A stretch of 64,000 bases of DNA, taken from assembly GCF_002289345.1 (NCBI RefSeq), contig NZ_NSDG01000039.1, positions 1 to 64,000 on the forward strand, written 5' to 3'. The translations under genes and the position numbers were made by a program. Below the pieces are notes generated by a model. The model saw only the letters and a list, made by a program, of their open reading frames with translations. It searched no databases and was not told the origin of the DNA. Source of the DNA: Pseudoalteromonas sp. HM-SA03 (lineage in GTDB: Bacteria; Pseudomonadota; Gammaproteobacteria; Enterobacterales; Alteromonadaceae). Each line of letters opens with the position of its first letter. The stretch's first letter is position 1. Positions 1 to 8,840 of this stretch are shown here, one piece after another.

Positions 1-76
1 AATTGAGGTCAGAGCTGTACTTTATAGGCTGAGCGTATTCAGTAGCTAGGTGGGGTTCAGGCGACGCTTACATTAG
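1..76. repeat. Repeat copy A, matching 21411-21486
   Basis: This 75-base stretch is about 83% identical, without gaps, to 21411-21486 in the same orientation (about 13 differences). At both places the minus strand of the repeat carries the end of an open frame, residues SNVSVA followed by a stop, and then the same non-coding flank. It therefore looks like a shared gene 3' end plus downstream DNA. I do not recognise the element. The window begins inside or at its edge, so the left limit is unknown. Confidence 0.75.
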
Positions 77-116
77 AGGCGTTACCGACAAGCCCACCAA
101 AGCCAAAGCCGATGAG

Positions 117-671
117 TTGGAACCACCAAAAGGGAATGAGTTGCCTGGGACAGTTAATAGTCAGTTGGTTTCTGAACAAATAAAGCGTCTTGATACGGAG
201 GGACATGCATCTGTAAGGCATGGAGGACCAAATAGAGTCACGAAAAAACAATTAGTAGACAGAGCTCTACGAGGTAAAGATCCTGCCTCTGGCACTATAT
301 ATGATGCTTACCGAAAGAATCCAGATGGGTCTCCAGCACTGCACAGAGTAGGAAGGAGCGCCTCAGCATTTTCTTCAGACGAAGCACTCATTCGTGCCGA
401 TAGTTATATTAAAAGCACTAAATCATTTAATTTATTGACAAAGAAAGCAAAAGTTAATAAAGAACCATTTGTTGAGATACAAATACCACTTGAAGATATT
501 TTTGGCTCTAACTACAGAAGTGCTGTACGGGGAATAACTAGACTAGGTTCCAAGAAAAACCCCACTGGATACGAGGTTACAGATTTTTCAAACGGAAACG
601 CCAAAGCTATATATCTAATAGAAGATGGTAACATTAAATTGCACACATTATATCCTGAACTAAAGAAGTAA
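117..671 (+). CDS. Probable polymorphic-toxin C-terminal domain (orphan or partial)
   Basis: The frame is open from base 33 (a TGA lies at 30-32) to 671, about 210 codons. It has no in-frame ATG near the start and no convincing ribosome site; TTG at 117 is only the first start-like codon. The product is polar and globular, with a His/Arg-rich segment (HASVRHGG), then KKQLVDRALRGKDPASG and HRVGRSASAF. Such segments are typical of secreted nuclease-type toxin tips (CdiA or Rhs C-termini). The gene ends 7 bases before a small acidic gene, the usual toxin-immunity arrangement. No catalytic residues can be assigned from the sequence. It may be a displaced orphan tip, since no delivery domain is visible upstream. 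The family call is inferred from context and style. Confidence 0.5.
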   Translation: MEPPKGNELPGTVNSQLVSEQIKRLDTEGHASVRHGGPNRVTKKQLVDRALRGKDPASGTIYDAYRKNPDGSPALHRVGRSASAFSSDEALIRADSYIKSTKSFNLLTKKAKVNKEPFVEIQIPLEDIFGSNYRSAVRGITRLGSKKNPTGYEVTDFSNGNAKAIYLIEDGNIKLHTLYPELKK

Positions 672-678
672 ATATACG

Positions 679-942
679 ATGAATAAACTTGAAGATCCTT
701 TAAGAACCATTTTAAAAACTTATTGTCATGTCGAAAGCTATGACCCCAGTATTTTGAGAAGAGCTGTCGGCATTGGAGAAGACTACCCTTATGACTTGAT
801 TAAAGTCAGAGCCCAACTTCGGGAGGCTATAGACTTAAATCTTATTTCACTAACAGAGTATGAAGAACTAACAGACGAAGATTTTGACTCCATAGAGGAC
901 CTTCATGAATGGCTAGAGGAGCTCTATTCAGAGTTATTGTGA
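679..942 (+). CDS. Small acidic protein, putative immunity protein
   Basis: An 87-residue, strongly acidic protein (for example EELTDEDFDSIEDLHEWLEE) with no signal peptide or membrane segment. It begins 7 bases after the toxin-like gene. Small, acidic, cytoplasmic proteins directly 3' of a toxin tip are usually cognate immunity proteins that cover the toxin active site. The pattern is reminiscent of CdiI-type immunity proteins, but I cannot name a family. The role is inferred mainly from position, size and charge. It could instead be an unrelated small gene. Confidence 0.55.
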   Translation: MNKLEDPLRTILKTYCHVESYDPSILRRAVGIGEDYPYDLIKVRAQLREAIDLNLISLTEYEELTDEDFDSIEDLHEWLEELYSELL

Positions 943-1083
943 AAGTGAGCGAGTGAAATTCTTATTAGCAGGCTTTACCGAACACGGTTTTGAATAGACC
1001 TGTAGAGCTAATGTCTAGCTTTATAACCCTTCTCATTGCTGATAACACTAGACATAACTGAAGCGGTAAAACCAGCCAAAGCG

Positions 1084-1617
1084 CTAACCAAATGATGTGG
1101 GGATCCGAGCTAATAGATCGGTTTCTCCCATATCAATACCAATCTGGCTGAGTAATGTCGTTATTTGCCCTCTATGGTGCGTCTGATGATTAAATAAATG
1201 ATGCACTAAAAAACCAAACTTGCGAGAAAAGGTTTGACCTTGTGTGTTTTTGTAGTGTAAATCGGCTGCAAGTGCCTCCTCAGTGACTTCATTCGCAAAC
1301 TCAATAATCACCTTATCCATTTCCGCCCTTGCCTGTCTCAACGCTGCAAAATCTTCATACAACATCGCATCAAGTTTTGTCGGCAGCGGCATCGTTGCTA
1401 CAGCATTCAGTGCTTCAACATGATGGCTATGCTCTGTATAGCGCTTAAGCCAAATAATATCGGCAACAAGAATATGGTTTAACGATCCCATGATGGAGCC
1501 AAAAAAAGCCCCTCGATCTTGGTGTAATTCCGTGACGCTCAATCCCGAAACAGCTTCATATAATCTTTCGTTCATCCAGCGATTGTAATCCGCCATTAAT
1601 TCAAAGTTTGCTTTCAT
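1084..1617 (-). CDS. DinB family protein
   Basis: A 177-residue protein of the DinB/DUF664 four-helix-bundle superfamily, which holds metal-dependent thiol transferases and damage-inducible proteins. The three expected metal ligands are visible: His48 in SLNHI, then His144 and His148 in NHQTHHRG. The length fits the family. The start ATG at 1617 has a GGGAAT-type ribosome site about 7 bases upstream. Substrate and pathway cannot be told from the sequence. The next gene right is divergent and encodes a thiol peroxidase, so a shared thiol-stress role is possible but unproven. Confidence 0.85.
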   Translation of the reverse strand: MKANFELMADYNRWMNERLYEAVSGLSVTELHQDRGAFFGSIMGSLNHILVADIIWLKRYTEHSHHVEALNAVATMPLPTKLDAMLYEDFAALRQARAEMDKVIIEFANEVTEEALAADLHYKNTQGQTFSRKFGFLVHHLFNHQTHHRGQITTLLSQIGIDMGETDLLARIPTSFG

Positions 1618-1803
1618 CTAATTATTCCCTGTTCCCGTAAAAATTGACTAACCTCAACTTAGCGGCATTGGCTAGGTTAAAAAATACAAATACTAGAAGT
1701 TGCAACCAATCTATTTTATTGAACACTTTAATCTTAACTATCAATTATACAAATCAAAATGCGCGCGGCATAATGGCTACATCAACTTAAGAAGGAAAGC
1801 AAA

Positions 1804-2532
1804 ATGTTAAAGAATATTGAAGGTCAACGCGTACCACAGGTTACATTCCCAATTAGAGAAAATGAAGAGTGGAAGCACGTCACCACCGATGAAATTTTTA
1901 AAGGCAAAACTGTGGTTGTATTTTCTTTACCTGGTGCCTTTACACCAACTTGTTCGTCAACACACTTACCGCGCTATAACGAGCTTGCTAGCGTATTTAA
2001 ACAAAATGGTGTCGACGAAATCGTGTGTTTATCCGTTAATGATACGTTTGTAATGAACGCATGGGCACAGTACCAAGAAGCGCAGAATATTACACTACTA
2101 CCTGACGGTAACGGCGAATTCACTGACGGCATGGGCATGTTAGTTGATAAAAACGATTTAGGTTTTGGCAAACGCAGCTGGCGTTATTCAATGCTGGTAA
2201 AAGATGGTGTGATTGACAAAATGTTTATCGAACCAGAAAAGCCTGGCGACCCGTTTGAAATATCAGACGCAGATACTATGTTGGAGTACATTAACCCGCG
2301 CCAAATCAAACCTGAGCCGGTTACCATAATTAGCAAGATTGGCTGTCCATTCTGTGAAAAAGCCAAAGCCTTGCTAAAAGAAAAAGGACTGGCATATGAA
2401 GAGCTGGTACTTGGTCAACAAGCATCGCTAACCAGTCTTAAAGCGCTGTCTGGTCGCGAAACCGTGCCGCAAGTATTTATCGGTGGTAAACACATCGGTG
2501 GCTCAGACGATTTAGCTGAATATTTCGCTTAA
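1804..2532 (+). CDS. Peroxiredoxin-glutaredoxin fusion (glutathione peroxidase)
   Basis: A 242-residue hybrid enzyme. Residues 1-165 form a Prx5-type peroxiredoxin with peroxidatic Cys50 in PGAFTPTC. Residues 170-242 form a glutaredoxin with CPFC at 181-184 and the glutathione-binding TVPQVFIGG segment. This architecture is known from Haemophilus and Vibrio, where it reduces hydroperoxides with glutathione in the cytoplasm. The start at 1804 has an AAGGA site. Upstream, CATAAT near 1770 could be a -10 element; I saw no convincing OxyR site. The next gene encodes a pyridine-nucleotide disulfide oxidoreductase, so the pair may form a peroxide-reducing route. Confidence 0.95.
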   Translation: MLKNIEGQRVPQVTFPIRENEEWKHVTTDEIFKGKTVVVFSLPGAFTPTCSSTHLPRYNELASVFKQNGVDEIVCLSVNDTFVMNAWAQYQEAQNITLLPDGNGEFTDGMGMLVDKNDLGFGKRSWRYSMLVKDGVIDKMFIEPEKPGDPFEISDADTMLEYINPRQIKPEPVTIISKIGCPFCEKAKALLKEKGLAYEELVLGQQASLTSLKALSGRETVPQVFIGGKHIGGSDDLAEYFA

Positions 2533-2551
2533 TCATTCATCCCCCACAACA

Positions 2552-2579
2552 TGACTTGGTGAATTTGCTCACCAAGTCA
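2552..2579. terminator. Strong hairpin after the Prx-Grx gene
   Basis: TGACTTGGTGA and TCACCAAGTCA form a perfect 11-bp stem with a 6-base loop, starting 20 bases after the stop codon. No T-run follows on either strand, so it may be a 3'-end stabiliser or a weak terminator rather than a classic intrinsic one. Confidence 0.55.
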
Positions 2580-2633
2580 AAATGTTCCCCCTCAACACAA
2601 CACAATGGCTAGTGACGCTGTCATGGGGGGAGT

Positions 2634-2794
2634 ATACCAATTTATCTTAATACTTGCTCAATTTGAAGGAGCAAATCTGACGCTAACTGTGTTAAAAATT
2701 TCTCATTTAGAACAACTAAATAGCAAAATTTTTGCCTGGTTATCGACAAGATTTTCTCGCCTCAAATAGACCTCTTAATTAAGTAAATTGGTAT
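2634..2794. mobile_element. MITE-like element, 161 bp, with terminal inverted repeats
   Basis: The ends are ATACCAATTTA at 2634-2644 and TAAATTGGTAT at 2784-2794. The match extends about 17 bp inward with one indel. It contains no coding frame. A central dyad, ATTTAG-aacaa-CTAAAT, lies at 2705-2721. The interior segment GACGCTAACTGTGTT resembles GCGCTAACTGCGTT in a second element at 50.7 kb. It sits directly upstream of the oxidoreductase gene and ends 27 bases before its start codon, so it probably supplies part of that gene's leader. Non-autonomous miniature element is an inference from the structure. Confidence 0.75.
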
Positions 2795-2820
2795 CACACT
2801 TTCTGATTTCGGAGCAAAAA

Positions 2821-4281
2821 ATGAAAAAGATAAACACCGACGTAGTCGTGATTGGTGCGGGAACAGCGGGTCTCAGCGCCTATAGAAATGCCAAAAAATA
2901 TACCTCAGAAGTACTGATGATTGAGTCTGGCGTATACGGCACAACGTGCGCACGGGTTGGCTGCATGCCGAGCAAGTTACTGATTGCCGCAGCTGAAGCC
3001 GCACATCAAATTGAAGTCGCACCTAAATTTGGTATTAATGTAAAACCCGCTGAAATTGACGGTAAAGCGGTTATGGCGAGAGTAAAACATGAGCGAGATC
3101 GCTTCGTTGGCTTTGTCGTCGAAGCGGTCGACGAATTACCTCTGCAGGATAAACTACGCGGCAGTGCAAAATTTATCAACAGCCATACGGTGCAGTTGGA
3201 CGACCACACCCAGATCACAGCCAAACGTTTTGTTATCGCTACAGGTTCAAGACCTAGCTACCCCAGTGTCTTTAATAATTTTGGCAACCGCTTAGTCATT
3301 AACGATAACGTTTTTGACTGGGACGATTTACCCGACTCAGTGGCCGTATTTGGCCCCGGCGTAATTGGCTTAGAACTAGGTCAAGCGCTACACCGACTTG
3401 GCGTAAAGGTCAAAGTATTTGGTGTCGGCGGTGGCCTTGGACCACTAACCGATCCAATCGTCAAAGACTATGCCACCACTGTGTTTAGCGATGAGTTTTA
3501 CCTCGACACAGATGCCAAAGTATCAGATATGAAACAGGTCGGTGACAAAGCCGAGCTTACCTACATTGACAAACAAGGGAAACCGCAAACCGAGCAGTTT
3601 GACTATGTGTTGGCAGCCACAGGTCGTGTGCCCAATGTTGACAACTTAGGGCTAGAAAATACCACGCTTGAGCTTGATGACCGAGGCGTACCGCTAGCCG
3701 ACCCACATACCATGCAATGTCTTGATGGCTCAGGTAACGCCCCGATTTTTATTGCAGGTGATGCCAGCAACCAGATCCCGCTTCTACATGAAGCCGCAGA
3801 TCAAGGCACGATTGCAGGTGAAAATGCCGGTCGCTTCCCTGATGTGAGAGTGGGACTGCGCCGTGCAAAGCTTGCGGCGGTATTTAGCGACCCACAAATT
3901 GCTATGGTTGGAGCAAGTTATAAAGAGCTGGAAAAGCAATATGGCAATTGCGGCTGTTTTGCCATCGGAGAGGTAAGCTTTGAAAACCAAGGCCGCAGCC
4001 GCGTGATGTTAAAAAATAAAGGCCATATGCGAGTCTACGCTGAGCAAGGCACCGGATTATTCTTAGGTGCCGAATTTGTCGGCCCAGCTGCTGAGCATAT
4101 GGCGCATTTACTTGCTTGGGCGCTACAAAACAAGATGACCGTGCCGCAAATGCTCGACATGCCTTTCTACCACCCAGTGATAGAAGAAGGTCTAAGAACG
4201 GCACTGCGAAATCTAAATGCAAACTTGAAGTTTGGCCCAGATATTATCAAGCACTGCTTGGAGTGTGGTCCTGGCGCTTAA
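2821..4281 (+). CDS. Dihydrolipoamide-dehydrogenase-like flavoprotein
   Basis: A 486-residue FAD/NAD-dependent disulfide oxidoreductase. An FAD Rossmann motif GAGTAG lies near residue 12 and the redox pair Cys43/Cys48 in TTCARVGCMPSK. A second nucleotide motif is in FGPGVIGLELG, an FAD motif in FIAGDA, and the catalytic HPVIEE near the C-terminus. An extra C-terminal CLEC is unusual for lipoamide dehydrogenases. The start at 2821 is preceded by GGAG at 2811; a TTG 33 bases upstream lies inside the MITE and is rejected. No pyruvate or oxoglutarate dehydrogenase genes are nearby. Standing beside the peroxiredoxin-glutaredoxin, it may reduce a small thiol or protein partner rather than serve an E2 complex. 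Confidence 0.88.
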   Translation: MKKINTDVVVIGAGTAGLSAYRNAKKYTSEVLMIESGVYGTTCARVGCMPSKLLIAAAEAAHQIEVAPKFGINVKPAEIDGKAVMARVKHERDRFVGFVVEAVDELPLQDKLRGSAKFINSHTVQLDDHTQITAKRFVIATGSRPSYPSVFNNFGNRLVINDNVFDWDDLPDSVAVFGPGVIGLELGQALHRLGVKVKVFGVGGGLGPLTDPIVKDYATTVFSDEFYLDTDAKVSDMKQVGDKAELTYIDKQGKPQTEQFDYVLAATGRVPNVDNLGLENTTLELDDRGVPLADPHTMQCLDGSGNAPIFIAGDASNQIPLLHEAADQGTIAGENAGRFPDVRVGLRRAKLAAVFSDPQIAMVGASYKELEKQYGNCGCFAIGEVSFENQGRSRVMLKNKGHMRVYAEQGTGLFLGAEFVGPAAEHMAHLLAWALQNKMTVPQMLDMPFYHPVIEEGLRTALRNLNANLKFGPDIIKHCLECGPGA

Positions 4282-4293
4282 CTTATCTCAGTT

Positions 4294-4318
4294 CAGGCCT
4301 CATTGTGAGGCCTGCTTT
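4294..4318. terminator. Terminator between convergent genes
   Basis: CAGGCCTCA and TGAGGCCTG form a perfect 9-bp GC-rich stem with a 3-base loop, followed on the plus strand by CTTTGTT. It lies between the end of the flavoprotein gene and the end of the convergent permease gene and could serve both. Confidence 0.7.
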
Positions 4319-4325
4319 GTTACAA

Positions 4326-6752
4326 CTACTCATATCTTAATGATTTTACAGGCCGCGCTTGTGCGGCAACTAGCGTCAACGAGCCGACCGTTAGCCAAGC
4401 AATTGCAAACGCTAAACTTGCTGCAATCAAAAATGGCACGATTGAAAGGTCAATACGATAGACAAAGTTGTTTAGCCACTGCAGCATCACAAAGTACGCA
4501 AGCGGCCACGCTATCAGGTTTGCGATCAGCACTTGCTTTGAGAATTCCTTGTTGATCAATATCACGATATCCATCACCGAAGCACCAAGCACTTTACGCA
4601 CCCCAATCTCTTTGGTGCGCCTTTTTGTGGTAAAAGAGGCAAGACCAAATAAGCCTAAACACGCAATGAAAATCGCCAGCATAGAGAACAGATTAAACAC
4701 AATGATTTCTTTGTCTTCTTGGCGATACATCTGCTCAAATTTAGTTTGTAGATAAGTCAGTTCCATTTCTTGTTCTGGTACTAGCTTGCGCCAAGTGGCC
4801 TCTATAAAGTCGCGAGTTTGCGCTGTATCACCTTTAAATTTAATCGCCATCGAATTGCCTTCATTCTCTCTTAGCAAGTGATACGTTGGGCTTATCTCTG
4901 TTTTAAGTGAAGAAAAATAGTAGTTTTGCGTCACCCCAATGATAGTCGCCATAGCACTTGAATGACGAGTTAATCGCACTTCAAATGTTTTACCAACTGC
5001 TTCATCAGCACTAAATCCTAAACTCTGCGCCGCCTTTTCATTAATCACAACCGAAAAACGCGGATTTGGCTCAGCCGCATTCGGCATCGCAAACTTATCT
5101 GCGGGAAAATCGCGACTAAACCCTCGGCCACTCAGTAACTTAATGTTGTAGCTGCTAAAATAATCTTCATCTACTGCCAATGTCGGCATGGTTTGTGACA
5201 ATTGTGTTTTTGGATTAACCATCCCAAAAGCATCGACAATGGTCTCTGTTGGTACTGCTGAACTTGCTGTCACGCTGACAATATTTGGGTGAGAGAGCAG
5301 TTGTGTTTTTAATGCGCTACGCTGTTGACTGGCGATGTCTGTATAAAGACGGCTCAGCACAAAAGTATTGTCTTTGTCATAACCGAGCTCTATAGCTCTG
5401 GCGTACTTTAGTTGCTGATTAGATACCGTGGTGGCGATAATAAGCACCACGGCGACACTAAATTGAAATACCACCAACCCTTTACGCAGCAGCGCGCCAG
5501 ATTTACCCTGTGTCACTTCCCCTTTAAGCACTTTAGCAGGTTTAAAGCGACTTAGATAAAAGGCAGGGTATGCGCCTGAGATTAAGCCAACGAATAACCC
5601 CAACAGCAACAGCGTAGTCAACACTAACGGCTCTGAATAGAAGTCAAAACTGAGCGGCTTGCCGATAAAGCTCGCAAACAAAGGCAAACCAGCCTCAACC
5701 AGCGCTACAGCAATGATCAACGCGATATAACTCAACATCATCGCCTCAACCACAAACTGCACAACTAAATGCTGCTGTTTAGCACCTAACGTCTTGCGTA
5801 CTCCCACTTCCTTTGCGCGCTTGGTTGCTGTGGCAGTCGACAAGTTCATAAAGTTAACACACGCAATAAAAAGAATAAGCGCTGAAATAACACTAAACGA
5901 ATAAACGGTATTGATATCACCATTTTCTTTCATTTCACCATACTGATGTGAGTGAAGGTAAATATCGGTGACAGGCATTAATTCAAAGCCAAGAGTGTCG
6001 CTAGTTCCCGGACCATAATGATTTTCTAAATAACTTGGAATTTTTGCTTCAACATCTTCACCGGTTACCCCATCCGCTAATTTAACGTAAGTGAAATAGT
6101 TAAAGCTTGGGTCACGCTGCCAGCTGTTATCACCATAATAAGTGGTGGCCGTTGCCATACTGATGAGCGCAAAAACGTTTAAATGGGTGCGCAGTGGCAA
6201 GTCTTTTATCACGGCGCTTACCTTCAACGGTAGTTTTCCTGCACCAAGTAAAGATTCTCCAACAACATTCGTGCGACCAAAATAGAGCATTGCAGCTGCT
6301 TGAGTTAAAACAATGGTGTTGGGAGCCTCAAGTGCCGACTGACGCTCTCCGTCAATTACACCTAAGGAGAAAAAATCGACAAAGTTGGGATCAGCGAGGA
6401 ATACACCATCATGAAGAAAACTTTCCTTGCCGTGTCCAAGCGCGACACTCACTTCCCGAAAGCGAGTAGCATCAATCACTTCTTCAAAATGTGCTTGATA
6501 GTTTTCAGCGTTAAATACTTGCCCTTGCGCATAGTATTGTTCAGGCGCACTTGGCGGCATCCATTTTACAGACGAGCGATAGATTTGCTCGTGACCCTTA
6601 ATAAACTTGTCATAACCCAACTCAGACTCAACAAAGATGGCCATACTGATACAAATAGCTAAACCAATCGCCAAACCCAAAATATTGATTGTTGAGTAGA
6701 GCTTTTGTTGCAGTAAGCTGCGATACGCGATTAACAAGTAATTTTTAAGCAC
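4326..6752 (-). CDS. ABC transporter permease, FtsX/MacB type
   Basis: An 808-residue membrane protein with two tandem MacB/FtsX units. Each has a periplasmic domain and FtsX membrane helices, and each ends in a KRAKEVGVRKTLGA- or KRRTKEIGVRKVLGA-type coupling motif. The start is taken as GTG at 6752: it has AGGAGG 8 bases upstream and overlaps the ATPase stop by 8 bases, implying translational coupling. The frame extends further upstream inside the ATPase gene, but without a ribosome site. Together with the ATPase and HlyD-like adaptor it should form a MacAB-like exporter of peptides, toxins or lipids. The substrate is unknown. Confidence 0.9.
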   Translation of the reverse strand: MLKNYLLIAYRSLLQQKLYSTINILGLAIGLAICISMAIFVESELGYDKFIKGHEQIYRSSVKWMPPSAPEQYYAQGQVFNAENYQAHFEEVIDATRFREVSVALGHGKESFLHDGVFLADPNFVDFFSLGVIDGERQSALEAPNTIVLTQAAAMLYFGRTNVVGESLLGAGKLPLKVSAVIKDLPLRTHLNVFALISMATATTYYGDNSWQRDPSFNYFTYVKLADGVTGEDVEAKIPSYLENHYGPGTSDTLGFELMPVTDIYLHSHQYGEMKENGDINTVYSFSVISALILFIACVNFMNLSTATATKRAKEVGVRKTLGAKQQHLVVQFVVEAMMLSYIALIIAVALVEAGLPLFASFIGKPLSFDFYSEPLVLTTLLLLGLFVGLISGAYPAFYLSRFKPAKVLKGEVTQGKSGALLRKGLVVFQFSVAVVLIIATTVSNQQLKYARAIELGYDKDNTFVLSRLYTDIASQQRSALKTQLLSHPNIVSVTASSAVPTETIVDAFGMVNPKTQLSQTMPTLAVDEDYFSSYNIKLLSGRGFSRDFPADKFAMPNAAEPNPRFSVVINEKAAQSLGFSADEAVGKTFEVRLTRHSSAMATIIGVTQNYYFSSLKTEISPTYHLLRENEGNSMAIKFKGDTAQTRDFIEATWRKLVPEQEMELTYLQTKFEQMYRQEDKEIIVFNLFSMLAIFIACLGLFGLASFTTKRRTKEIGVRKVLGASVMDIVILINKEFSKQVLIANLIAWPLAYFVMLQWLNNFVYRIDLSIVPFLIAASLAFAIAWLTVGSLTLVAAQARPVKSLRYE

Positions 6753-7434
6753 AACGAACCTCCTGCATTTGACTCGAAACAATATGGCCATCCAAAACAT
6801 GGATCGTGCGATGCGCGTAATTTGCATGGTGATCTGAGTGTGTCACCATGACTATCGTTACCCCTTCTTGATTAAGCTGTGCTAACAGCCCCATGACTTC
6901 TTCACCATTTTTTGAGTCAAGATTACCGGTTGGCTCATCCGCTAGAATCATTTTTGGCTTTGCAACAATAGCACGCCCAACTGCAACCCTTTGCTGTTGA
7001 CCACCTGAAAGCTGCTGTGGGTAATGATCTTTGCGATGCGCAATATTCACTTTTTCAAGCACGGCTGTCACACGCTGTGCTCGCTCGGCTTTAGCGATAC
7101 CCTGATAAATAAGCGGAAGCTCAACGTTCTCATACACAGTGAGCTCATCAATAAGGTTAAAACTTTGAAAGATAAAGCCAATATTGTCTTTACGAATATC
7201 TGCAAGCTGACCTTCACTTAAATGGCTGATGTTTTTGCCATCAAAAACATACTCGCCACCATCAATATGGTCTAGCATGCCGATGATATTGAGTAAGGTA
7301 GACTTACCGGAACCCGACTGCCCCATGATAGCAACGAACTCGCCACGCTCTACAGTCACCGTGACATCCTCAAGGGCGTAAGTCTCAACCAGCTCAGTAC
7401 GAAAAACTTTATTTATTTTAGTTAGATTTAACAT
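6745..7434 (-). CDS. ABC transporter ATP-binding protein, LolD/MacB type
   Basis: A 229-residue ATPase that powers the permease encoded immediately downstream. Walker A GQSGSGKST is at residues 38-46, the signature LSGGQQQR begins at 142, and Walker B MILADE is at 162-167 followed by PTGNLDS, typical of the LolD/MacB/FtsE clade. It lies 22 bases after the adaptor gene and overlaps the permease, so the three genes form one operon in the order adaptor-ATPase-permease. Confidence 0.94.
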   Translation of the reverse strand: MLNLTKINKVFRTELVETYALEDVTVTVERGEFVAIMGQSGSGKSTLLNIIGMLDHIDGGEYVFDGKNISHLSEGQLADIRKDNIGFIFQSFNLIDELTVYENVELPLIYQGIAKAERAQRVTAVLEKVNIAHRKDHYPQQLSGGQQQRVAVGRAIVAKPKMILADEPTGNLDSKNGEEVMGLLAQLNQEGVTIVMVTHSDHHANYAHRTIHVLDGHIVSSQMQEVRCA

Positions 7435-7456
7435 ATTCTTTTGCCTTTTAATTTTC

Positions 7457-8704
7457 TTAACGAGTCAAACTGACCGACCGCATGTCTTTAAAGCTGCTGT
7501 AACTTGAGGTGATCACTCGGTCGCCGACCGTCAACCCATCAAGTACTTCAATATATTTGTTGTTACGCTCGCCAAACGTCACCGATTTCTTCACCGCCAC
7601 TTGGCTGCCCTGCTCTAGTACAAATACCCACTTGCCGCCGGTATCTTGATAAAATCCACCATTTGGTATTAAAGTCGCGGCTTTCGCATCTGCTAATAAC
7701 AACTCCAACTGCAAACTTTGACCTCTACGAATGTCGCTGGGCAGCGCAGCATTAAAAGTTAAATCCACTTCAAAGCGACCATTTGACACTTCGGCATAGA
7801 CCTTTGCGAGCGTTAGCTCATAAGGCTTTCTTTGCAGCGTTAACCTTGCGGTTTGTCCTGCATACACGCGGCCTAGGTAAAACTCATCAATTTGGGCCGA
7901 CACTTTATATTCAGACACAATATCCACTTGCCCTAAACGTGATCCTCTCGCCTTTGACGCACCTAATTCTGCGTCTAGCGCAGTCAATTGACCATCCATA
8001 GGCGCTTTGATAATTAGATTTTCAAGATTTTTACGCGCAAAGCTCAAGTTTTTATTGAGCTGCTCGACGCTATCTTCTAGCTGTGCAATTTGTGCCGTAC
8101 GGATTTTTTCATCTTGTTGCTGCTGCTCAATAATTAACTTGCGGCGGTTTTTTAGATACTCAGTTTCATCTTCGGCCGCTTGTAGCTCATCTTTTGAAAC
8201 TAAATTACCACTACCAAGGCGCTTGAACTGTGCAAGCTTTCGCTCACTTTGACTTACCTGAAAATCTAGCTCTAATAGGTTTCGTTTTAAGTTTAAACGG
8301 TTTTGATCTATCGCTAAGCGGGTATTATGTAGGTTATTTAGCTGCTCTGAGATCTGCGCCTCTCGGGAGATCACATCCAGCTGTAAGCTGGTGTTGCTCA
8401 GTGCGAGCAGTTTGTCACCCTTTTTAACCATCGCACCTTCTTCGACGAAGCGCGCTTCGACTCGCCCACCTTCGATGGCATCTAGATACACAGACTTACT
8501 CGGCATGATGCTGCCTCTAAGCGGAATAAGATCATGAAACTCACCCTTTGTCACTGTGCTTATCTTGACTTTATCCACCGCCAAATTAACACGATCCCCG
8601 CTGCTACTCGCGGCACTATCAAATGCAAAATACGCTACCACGATGACAGGTAGCGCCAGCCACCACAGCTGAAATCTTTTGTTCGATGTGATTTTTCTAT
8701 CCAT
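7457..8704 (-). CDS. HlyD-family periplasmic adaptor
   Basis: A 415-residue membrane-fusion protein. A single N-terminal membrane anchor lies at about residues 11-29. A lipoyl-like half begins at about 65-110 (VEARFVEEGAMVKKGDKLL), then an alpha-helical coiled coil at about 115-235, the second lipoyl half (NLIIKAPMDGQL), and beta-barrel domains. It should bridge the inner-membrane exporter to an outer-membrane channel. No TolC gene is present here, so a channel encoded elsewhere is implied. It is the first gene of the export operon; a sigma-54-like promoter lies 36-51 bases upstream of its start. Confidence 0.92.
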   Translation of the reverse strand: MDRKITSNKRFQLWWLALPVIVVAYFAFDSAASSSGDRVNLAVDKVKISTVTKGEFHDLIPLRGSIMPSKSVYLDAIEGGRVEARFVEEGAMVKKGDKLLALSNTSLQLDVISREAQISEQLNNLHNTRLAIDQNRLNLKRNLLELDFQVSQSERKLAQFKRLGSGNLVSKDELQAAEDETEYLKNRRKLIIEQQQQDEKIRTAQIAQLEDSVEQLNKNLSFARKNLENLIIKAPMDGQLTALDAELGASKARGSRLGQVDIVSEYKVSAQIDEFYLGRVYAGQTARLTLQRKPYELTLAKVYAEVSNGRFEVDLTFNAALPSDIRRGQSLQLELLLADAKAATLIPNGGFYQDTGGKWVFVLEQGSQVAVKKSVTFGERNNKYIEVLDGLTVGDRVITSSYSSFKDMRSVSLTR

Positions 8705-8739
8705 TTTGTCACTCTCTTGCGTTTAGGTTAGCCTAATAA

Positions 8740-8755
8740 CTCAAATTGCATGCCA
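8740..8755 (-). promoter_or_regulatory. Sigma-54-like promoter for the export operon
   Basis: Read on the minus strand, TGGCATG-CAAT-TTGA matches the sigma-54 consensus TGGCACG-N4-TTGC with the correct -24/-12 spacing; the -12 C is the main deviation. The predicted start near 8730 lies 26 bases upstream of the adaptor start codon. The divergent gene encodes a sigma-54-dependent activator, which supports the assignment. An inverted repeat TTAGG-N4-CCTAA lies at 8723-8736, over the predicted start site. Confidence 0.55.
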
Positions 8756-8791
8756 AACTAAAAAACAAATAAAAATCAAAAACATAAAATA

Positions 8792-8803
8792 ATTCTATAG
8801 AAT
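8792..8803. promoter_or_regulatory. 12-bp palindrome in the divergent promoter region
   Basis: ATTCTATAGAAT is a perfect palindrome, extended by flanking A/T, between the adaptor and regulator genes. It could be a second protein-binding site, or simply AT-rich promoter DNA. Confidence 0.3.
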
Positions 8804-8840
8804 AATGGAACAAAAGAGTGTAAAAAAATTAAACACCTAG

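Noticed and set aside
57-251. 64-residue minus-strand gene
   Set aside because: It begins at TTG immediately after a stop codon, has no ribosome site and lies antisense to the toxin-like frame. Only its last residues (SNVSVA) match the other repeat copy.
960-1080. Integron attC site
   Set aside because: A nested inverted repeat (GGC-TTTACCG/CGGTAAA-ACCAGCC around TAATGTCTAG/CTAGACATAA) is present, but the conserved RYYYAAC/GTTRRRY core sites are not, and there is no integrase or cassette series.
1690-1790. OxyR binding site upstream of the peroxiredoxin-glutaredoxin gene
   Set aside because: CTAT-containing segments are present but do not show the spaced ATAG-type repeats needed.
2788-2820. 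N-terminal extension of the flavoprotein
   Set aside because: The TTG lies inside the MITE terminus, while ATG at 2821 has a clear GGAG and gives the normal family N-terminus.
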